A DNA stretch of 17,017 nt, taken from contig DATIPA010000253.1 of NCBI GenBank assembly GCA_035472475.1, positions 1 to 17,017 of the forward strand. The letters run 5' to 3'. The stretch is from JAFAXD01 sp035472475. Lineage in GTDB: Bacteria; Pseudomonadota; Alphaproteobacteria; Rhizobiales; Xanthobacteraceae. Below are positions 13,417 through 17,017 of the stretch, one piece after another. The translations under genes and the position numbers were made by a program. The notes under the pieces were generated by a model. That model searched no databases, had not been told where the DNA came from, and worked only from the letters and a program-made list of their open reading frames with translations. Numbering within the stretch: the first letter of the stretch is position 1; each line of letters opens with the position of its first letter.

Positions 13417-14390
13417 GCGTTGTTCGGTGCGTGGCGATCGGCTGCGGCAGTTACTTGCCGGCGCGGGTCCTCACCAACAACGACCTTGCGCGCATGGTGG
13501 ATACGTCGGACGATTGGATCACCCAGCGCACCGGAATTCGGGAGCGCCATATCGCTGCCGACAATGAAACCACATCCGATCTTGCGCTCGCCGCCGCGCG
13601 CGCTGCGCTGGCCGATGCCAAGGTCGACGCCCAATCGATCGATCTCATCGTGCTCGCGACCTCGACGCCCGATAACACGTTTCCAGCAACCGCGGTTGCG
13701 GTGCAGGCCGCGCTTGGAGTTACGCACGGGGCGGCTTTCGACCTGCAGGCGGTCTGCTCGGGCTTTGTCTATTCGTTGGCAACGGTCGACGGGCTGCTGC
13801 GGGCGGGCGCCTTCCGGCGCGCGCTGGTGATCGGAGCCGAGACCTATTCGCGTATTCTCGACTGGAAGGACCGCGCAACCTGCGTGCTGTTCGGCGACGG
13901 GGCGGGGGCGTTCGTGGTCGAGGCGGTTACGCAACCCGGGACCCATGCCGATCGCGGCCTTTTGGCGACCCGGCTGCGTTCAGACGGCCGCCACAAGACC
14001 AAGCTATATGTCGACGGCGGACCGTCATCGACCGGCACCGTCGGAAAGGTCCGCATGGAAGGGCGAGCGGTCTTTAAACACGCGGTCGCAATGATCTCGG
14101 ATGTGGTGTTCGACGTATTCAAGGCCACCGGCTATACGGCGGCGGACATCGACTGGTTTGTGCCGCATCAGGCCAACAAACGCATCATCGACGATTCGGC
14201 TCACAAGCTCGGTATCGCGCCACAAAAGATCGTGACGACGGTCGATCGGCATGGCAACACATCGGCTGCTTCAATTCCGCTCGCGGTGGCGGTCGCCGTG
14301 GCTGACGGGCGGATTAAACGAGGCGACCTGCTGCTTCTGGAGGCCATGGGCGGCGGGTTTACCTGGGGAGCCGCGCTATTGCGCTGGTAA
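13413..14390 (+). CDS. fabH: Beta-ketoacyl-ACP synthase III
   Basis: Condenses acetyl-CoA with malonyl-ACP to start fatty acid synthesis in the cytosol. The 325-residue thiolase-fold enzyme carries the complete catalytic triad: Cys115 in FDLQAVCSGFVYS, His252 in WFVPHQANKR and Asn282 in GNTSAASIP. Other markers are the DDWITQRTGIRERHI segment (33-47), the GDGAGAFVVE glycine-rich loop, and the C-terminal LLLEAMGGGFTWGAALLRW. The GTG at 13413 is chosen because it overlaps the plsX stop (GTGA), has GGAG at 13402-13405, and gives the expected N-terminus SVVRCVAIGCGSYLP. A short gap of about 110 bases with its own promoter-like elements separates it from ihfA. Confidence 0.96.
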   Translation: MSVVRCVAIGCGSYLPARVLTNNDLARMVDTSDDWITQRTGIRERHIAADNETTSDLALAAARAALADAKVDAQSIDLIVLATSTPDNTFPATAVAVQAALGVTHGAAFDLQAVCSGFVYSLATVDGLLRAGAFRRALVIGAETYSRILDWKDRATCVLFGDGAGAFVVEAVTQPGTHADRGLLATRLRSDGRHKTKLYVDGGPSSTGTVGKVRMEGRAVFKHAVAMISDVVFDVFKATGYTAADIDWFVPHQANKRIIDDSAHKLGIAPQKIVTTVDRHGNTSAASIPLAVAVAVADGRIKRGDLLLLEAMGGGFTWGAALLRW

Positions 14391-14397
14391 TGACCAT

Positions 14398-14411
14398 GAG
14401 AACGGTTTCTC
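14398..14411 (+). repeat. Short hairpin after fabH
   Basis: GAGAA (14398-14402) and TTCTC (14407-14411) pair perfectly around a CGGT tetraloop, starting eight bases after the fabH stop. It is relatively AT-rich for this region and directly abuts the first TTGACT box upstream of ihfA. It could be a weak terminator for plsX-fabH or part of an ihfA operator. A five-pair stem alone is little evidence. Confidence 0.25.
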
Positions 14412-14438
14412 TGTTGACTCGCGTCGACCCTGTTGACT
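14411..14438 (+). repeat. Nine-base direct repeat CTGTTGACT upstream of ihfA
   Basis: CTGTTGACT occurs at 14411-14419 and again, identically, at 14430-14438, with a 19-base period. Each copy contains TTGACT, a good -35 hexamer. The arrangement could be two overlapping promoters or a pair of binding sites spaced nearly two helical turns apart. Confidence 0.45.
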
Positions 14439-14460
14439 TGAATTGCCAAGCTCATATCGT
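14433..14460 (+). promoter_or_regulatory. Candidate sigma-70-type promoter of ihfA
   Basis: TTGACT (14433-14438, five of six to TTGACA) and TATCGT (14455-14460, four of six to TATAAT) are spaced by 16 bases. Transcription would begin close to 14467, just before the ihfA coding start. A second TTGACT lies 19 bases upstream, with TTGAAT at 14438-14443 as a poor -10 partner. This is the best promoter-like sequence in the window, and the region is visibly richer in A/T than its surroundings. Confidence 0.45.
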
Positions 14461-14465
14461 TGATT
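14453..14465 (-). promoter_or_regulatory. Near-consensus IHF binding site overlapping the ihfA -10 box
   Basis: Read on the minus strand, 14465 to 14453 is AATCAACGATATG. It matches the E. coli IHF consensus WATCAANNNNTTR at all fixed positions except the first T of TTR. It overlaps the candidate -10 box. IHF genes are autoregulated in enterobacteria, so self-repression is a reasonable inference here, though IHF specificity in alphaproteobacteria may differ. Confidence 0.3.
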
Positions 14466-14499
14466 ATTCGTAAAAATGTCGGTCGAGGGCGGGCGGGCG

Positions 14500-14811
14500 A
14501 TGGCCGGGAAGACAGTCACTCGGGCGGACCTCTGCGAGGCCGTCTATCAAAAGGTCGGTCTTTCGCGCACGGAGTCGGCAGCACTGGTGGAACTGGTGCT
14601 CAAGGAGATTACCGACTGCCTGGAGCGCGGTGAAACCGTGAAGTTGTCCTCGTTTGGCTCCTTCGTGGTGCGAAAAAAGGGCCAACGGGTGGGCCGAAAC
14701 CCCAAAACCGGCAAGGAAGTGCCGATTTCGCCGCGCCGGGTGATGGTGTTCAAGCCATCGGCTATTCTCAAGCAGCGAATCAATACAAAACCCCAGAATC
14801 CGTCCTCATAA
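14500..14811 (+). CDS. ihfA: Integration host factor subunit alpha
   Basis: DNA-bending nucleoid protein that acts as a heterodimer with IhfB. The 103-residue product is a full-length DNABII protein: N-terminal dimerisation helices (TRADLCEAVYQKVGLSRTESAALVELVLKEI), ETVKLSSFGSFVVRKKGQRVGRNPKTG leading into the beta-arm with the conserved RNPKTG and proline (VPISPRR) that intercalates into DNA, and VMVFKPSAILKQRIN at the end. Alpha rather than HU or beta is suggested by the N-terminus VTRADLCEAVYQKVGLSR and by the position upstream of a merR-type gene, a common alphaproteobacterial pair. I chose ATG 14500 because GAGGG (14485-14489) lies ten bases upstream. ATG 14476 would add MSVEGGRA and has no Shine-Dalgarno. 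Confidence 0.94.
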   Translation: MAGKTVTRADLCEAVYQKVGLSRTESAALVELVLKEITDCLERGETVKLSSFGSFVVRKKGQRVGRNPKTGKEVPISPRRVMVFKPSAILKQRINTKPQNPSS

Positions 14812-14823
14812 GGGGTGGCGGCA

Positions 14824-15417
14824 TTGGACAAGGCTCCGGAAGCCTTTCGGATCATCAGTGAGGTCGCTGAAGACCTCAGTGTGCCCCAGCATGTGCTTCG
14901 CTTCTGGGAAAGCCGGTTTGCGCAAATCAGACCAATGAAGCGCGGCGGCGGCCGGCGCTACTATCGGCCCGACGACGTCGACCTCCTGCGTGGGATCCGC
15001 CATCTGCTCTATGGTGAGGGCTACACCATCCGCGGGGTTCAGCGCATTCTGCGCGAACAGGGGGTGGGCTTCGTTCAGACGGTCTGGCAGGAAGGCGCCC
15101 CGCAGCCGAGCCGCGATGCCTCCGATATCCAGGAGGACGATGACGCTGCCGAGCGCGGCGGGATCCTGAGCCGACTGCCCGGTCTGTTTCGGGCGGGCGA
15201 CGACGACGAGCAGCAGGCGTTCGAACGGCGCGAACCGACGATCGGGCGGCAGCCTTCGGCCGACCCGCCCGAAGAGCCCACGTTGGCGCCGGCCGAGCCG
15301 GTCTTGTCCGATGAGCTTGCGGGTTTCACGCGAGAACACCTGCGCCAGCTCGACGCTGCCCTCCACCAGCTGACGGAGTGCCGGCGAAAGCTCGACGAGG
15401 CGTTCGAGGATCGCTAG
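14824..15417 (+). CDS. MerR-family transcriptional regulator
   Basis: About 197 residues. The N-terminal domain (about 8-80) is a MerR winged helix: FRIISEVAEDLSVPQHVLRFWESRF, then the wing GGGRRYYRPDDVDLLRGIRHLLYGEGYTIRGVQRIL. It lacks the cysteines of metal-sensing members. The C-terminal part (about 95-165) is acidic, Pro/Glu-rich and probably disordered, ending in an amphipathic helix (FTREHLRQLDAALHQLTECRRKLDEAF) that may dimerise. I use the TTG at 14824 because AAGGGG (14810-14815) is then eight bases upstream and MDKAPEAFRIISEVA resembles remembered homologues. A GTG at 14815 is possible but would sit on top of the Shine-Dalgarno. The gene follows ihfA by 12 bases, so it is cotranscribed. 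Its targets are unknown to me. Confidence 0.85.
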   Translation: MDKAPEAFRIISEVAEDLSVPQHVLRFWESRFAQIRPMKRGGGRRYYRPDDVDLLRGIRHLLYGEGYTIRGVQRILREQGVGFVQTVWQEGAPQPSRDASDIQEDDDAAERGGILSRLPGLFRAGDDDEQQAFERREPTIGRQPSADPPEEPTLAPAEPVLSDELAGFTREHLRQLDAALHQLTECRRKLDEAFEDR

Positions 15418-15425
15418 CCCGCCTT

Positions 15426-15450
15426 AGGGACCCGTGCTGGCGCGGTCCTT
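15426..15450. terminator. Possible terminator between convergent merR-type and MBL-fold genes
   Basis: AGGGACC (15426-15432) and GGTCCTT (15444-15450) pair with one G-U and an 11-base loop. The whole 34-base space between two convergent stop codons is occupied by this dyad, which is where a shared terminator is expected. The T-tract is only two bases, so strength is doubtful. Confidence 0.35.
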
Positions 15451-15451
15451 G

Positions 15452-16294
15452 TCAACCTTCAGCCTCGAATCGATAGCCCGAACCGCTGCGGGTCACATGC
15501 CCAAAACCGGGCAGGTTGAGATGGGCGCCGGCCACCCGGATGCGGTCAGTCACAACCCAGTCGAACACACGGGTGCGTGAACGGCGCGCGGCTTCGGGAT
15601 CGAGATCGAACGTCAACGCGGCGTCCGGTCGGGCAAACTGAACTTGCGCGACGTGGACGATGTCGCCCCAGATCAGCAGCGCATCGTTGCCTGATGCAAT
15701 GAGCCAGCCGGTATGGCCCGGGGTGTGGCCGGGCTGCGGATGCGCCGTGATCCCGGGTAAAACTTCGCCGTCGCTGACTGCCCGCACGCGCTCGCGATAG
15801 GGTGCGAAGGCGCGGCGGGCTGCCGCCATGTTGCGTTGCCGGAACTCGTTGTCGCTCGCTTGCGGATCGCGCTCGACCCAGAACCGCAGGTCCTCGCCGT
15901 TCACAATGACGTCCGCATTGGGAAAATGGGCACGCCCGTCGTCGTCAACGAGACCGTTCGAGTGATCCGGATGAATATGGGTCAGCAGCACATAGTCGAT
16001 GGCGTCCGGAGGAACCCCGATCGCGCGCAGATTGTCGGGCAATTTGCCCAGCGTCGGTCCCATGGAGGAACCCGAACCGGCGTCGATCAACGCGCGCTTG
16101 CCGTTGAATGTCAGCAGGAAGGCATTGACCGCAAGCGGCACCGGGCCGTCGGCCGGGAGCCCCGACATCTGCGCGGCCTGCGCCGGCGTAACGCCGACAA
16201 AGTTATTGAGCGTCGCATTGAGCACGCCATCGCTGACGGCGGTGACGTCGATAGCGCCCACTTTGCGACTGTTGGGGCGGGTGGCACCGGCCAT
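15452..16294 (-). CDS. Metallo-beta-lactamase-fold hydrolase
   Basis: A 280-residue cytosolic MBL-fold protein with the full two-metal site: THIHPDH (105-111; H106, H108, D110, H111), a metal-binding histidine in GHTPGHTG (H190), D211 in IWGDIVH, and H258 in AGAHLNLPG. The arrangement VNAFLLTFNGKRALIDAGSG followed by LGKLPDNLRAIGVPPDAIDYVLLTH is typical of the lactonase/methyl-parathion-hydrolase-like branch. Substrate cannot be read from sequence; an ester or lactone is plausible. It starts at ATG 16294, with a GAGGTG Shine-Dalgarno that overlaps the stop of the upstream LVIVD gene. The spacing of eight bases implies cotranscription and translational coupling. No signal peptide is evident. 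Confidence 0.88.
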   Translation of the reverse strand: MAGATRPNSRKVGAIDVTAVSDGVLNATLNNFVGVTPAQAAQMSGLPADGPVPLAVNAFLLTFNGKRALIDAGSGSSMGPTLGKLPDNLRAIGVPPDAIDYVLLTHIHPDHSNGLVDDDGRAHFPNADVIVNGEDLRFWVERDPQASDNEFRQRNMAAARRAFAPYRERVRAVSDGEVLPGITAHPQPGHTPGHTGWLIASGNDALLIWGDIVHVAQVQFARPDAALTFDLDPEAARRSRTRVFDWVVTDRIRVAGAHLNLPGFGHVTRSGSGYRFEAEG

Positions 16295-16302
16295 AACGCA
16301 CC

Positions 16303-17017
16303 TCAGTTGTAGAAGCTGGTTTCGATGACGTCGACGCCGCGGATGCGATCGATGAGATAGATCAGGCCACGCGCGTCCATGGTGACGTCGTTCGAGGACA
16401 CCTGGGTGCTTCCCTGCTGCGGATCCGGCTTGAAATATCCAACCTCGCGCGGCGCGAACGGGTCGGCGATATCGAAGAAACGTAGGCCCTGGGCGAACCA
16501 GGCGAACGGAATGATGCTGCCGGAAAACCGTTCCGAGGGCTGATGGCATCCGGTCATCGGGGGCTGCGGTCTGCCGTCGACATCGACGCCGGCAACATTG
16601 ATGGTCGCGATCGGGGTCGGAAGCGTTTCGTCGGTGATGTCGTAGATCCAGGAGAACGCCGGCGCGGCGGGCCGCAGCTTGGCCACGTCCTCGTCGGCGA
16701 CCACCATGACGTTGCGGCCCTTGAGCGGCTGCGGCACCGCGAGGCAGGTGTGGGTCGGGTGCGGGAACGCCGGACTTCGCCGGTGGCCCGCGATGAGCTT
16801 AGGCTTCGTCAAATCGGAAATGTCGAGGATGTAGAGACCGTGATGCCAATAGCTCACATTGAGGCGATTTCCGACTCGCAACGGGTGGTGACAGCGCGGC
16901 GGAACGAAATCGTCCCACGGATAGGCCTCGCCTCCAGCCTTCCATTGACCCGGGATCCACCAGCGCGAGACCTCCGCGGGTCGTGCCGGGTCGGCGAGAT
17001 CGAGGATCACCGGGATG
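16303..17017 (-). CDS. LVIVD-repeat protein, beta-propeller-like (C-terminal part)
   Basis: Partial: the last 237 residues or so are present and the start lies beyond the right edge. Repeated VIxDIxDPxxPxxV-like units identify LVIVD repeats (HGLYILDISDLTKPKLIAG; LRFFDIADPFAPREVGYF; IYLIDRIRGVDVIETSFYN), which build a bacterial beta-propeller. Three Cys/His clusters stand out: RCHHPLRVGNR, FPHPTHTCLAVP and TGCHQPSERFSG. As I recall these recur in homologues and could bind a metal, in the manner of selenium-binding/methanethiol oxidase-like propellers, but that is inference. VMVVADEDVAKL and WIYDITDETLPTPIATINV are further family-like segments. The stop lies eight bases before the MBL-fold hydrolase start, so the two form an operon and may act on related substrates. 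Confidence 0.82.
   Translation of the reverse strand, partial: IPVILDLADPARPAEVSRWWIPGQWKAGGEAYPWDDFVPPRCHHPLRVGNRLNVSYWHHGLYILDISDLTKPKLIAGHRRSPAFPHPTHTCLAVPQPLKGRNVMVVADEDVAKLRPAAPAFSWIYDITDETLPTPIATINVAGVDVDGRPQPPMTGCHQPSERFSGSIIPFAWFAQGLRFFDIADPFAPREVGYFKPDPQQGSTQVSSNDVTMDARGLIYLIDRIRGVDVIETSFYN

Noticed and set aside
15418..15451. tRNA gene after the merR-type gene
   Set aside because: In some related genomes I recall a tRNA-Pro here, but only 34 bases separate the two convergent genes, too few for a tRNA.
15452..16294. Calling the MBL-fold protein a quorum-quenching AHL lactonase
   Set aside because: The HxHxDH motif and metal ligands are shared by many MBL hydrolases, and nothing in the sequence or neighbourhood specifies homoserine lactones.

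Overview
The window is GC-rich, gene-dense chromosomal DNA with no mobile element, CRISPR array or RNA gene that I can see. Gene content and order (ribD-ribE-ribH-nusB-thiL, then hppA, bamE, a CBP3-type chaperone gene, a DUF177 gene, plsX, fabH, ihfA and a merR-type gene) point to an alphaproteobacterium of the Hyphomicrobiales, close to the Bradyrhizobiaceae/Xanthobacteraceae. That placement rests on remembered gene order and protein character, not on a search.

Left edge (1-281, minus): the N-terminus of an FAD-dependent dehydrogenase of the TcuA/fumarate reductase flavoprotein family, running off the window and divergent from ribD. Next (451-4308, plus) comes a tightly packed riboflavin/thiamine cluster: ribD and ribE abut, ribH and nusB overlap by ATGA, and nusB and thiL abut or overlap. 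RibD, RibH and RibE supply three steps of flavin synthesis. ThiL makes thiamine diphosphate, and NusB belongs to the transcription antitermination complex.

Middle (4478-8071, plus): an accessory-looking three-gene unit with strong Shine-Dalgarno sequences. It encodes an FMN-dependent alpha-hydroxy-acid oxidase with a substituted substrate-site tyrosine, a 12-TM MFS transporter, and a Tat-exported TRAP-type binding protein without its usual DctQM partners. Together they suggest uptake and oxidation of a small hydroxycarboxylate. A 253-base gap follows, filled with stacked inverted repeats (8091-8303), the most unusual DNA in the window. Then comes hppA, a K+-independent proton-pumping pyrophosphatase.

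Right half: bamE (minus) is convergent with hppA and divergent from a plus-strand envelope/lipid/respiration series: CBP3-like bc1 chaperone, DUF177, plsX, fabH, ihfA, merR-type regulator. PlsX and FabH feed phospholipid and fatty acid synthesis. ihfA has its own promoter-like region with a 9-base direct repeat and a near-consensus IHF site. On the minus strand at the right edge, a partial LVIVD-repeat protein gene and a metallo-beta-lactamase-fold hydrolase gene form a two-gene unit convergent with merR.

Most of the window is ordinary core genome, and I did not find a clear new multi-gene system. The points best worth a second look are the 4478-8071 catabolic unit, the palindrome block 8091-8303, and the ihfA control region. 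No gap without a gene exceeds 300 bases.
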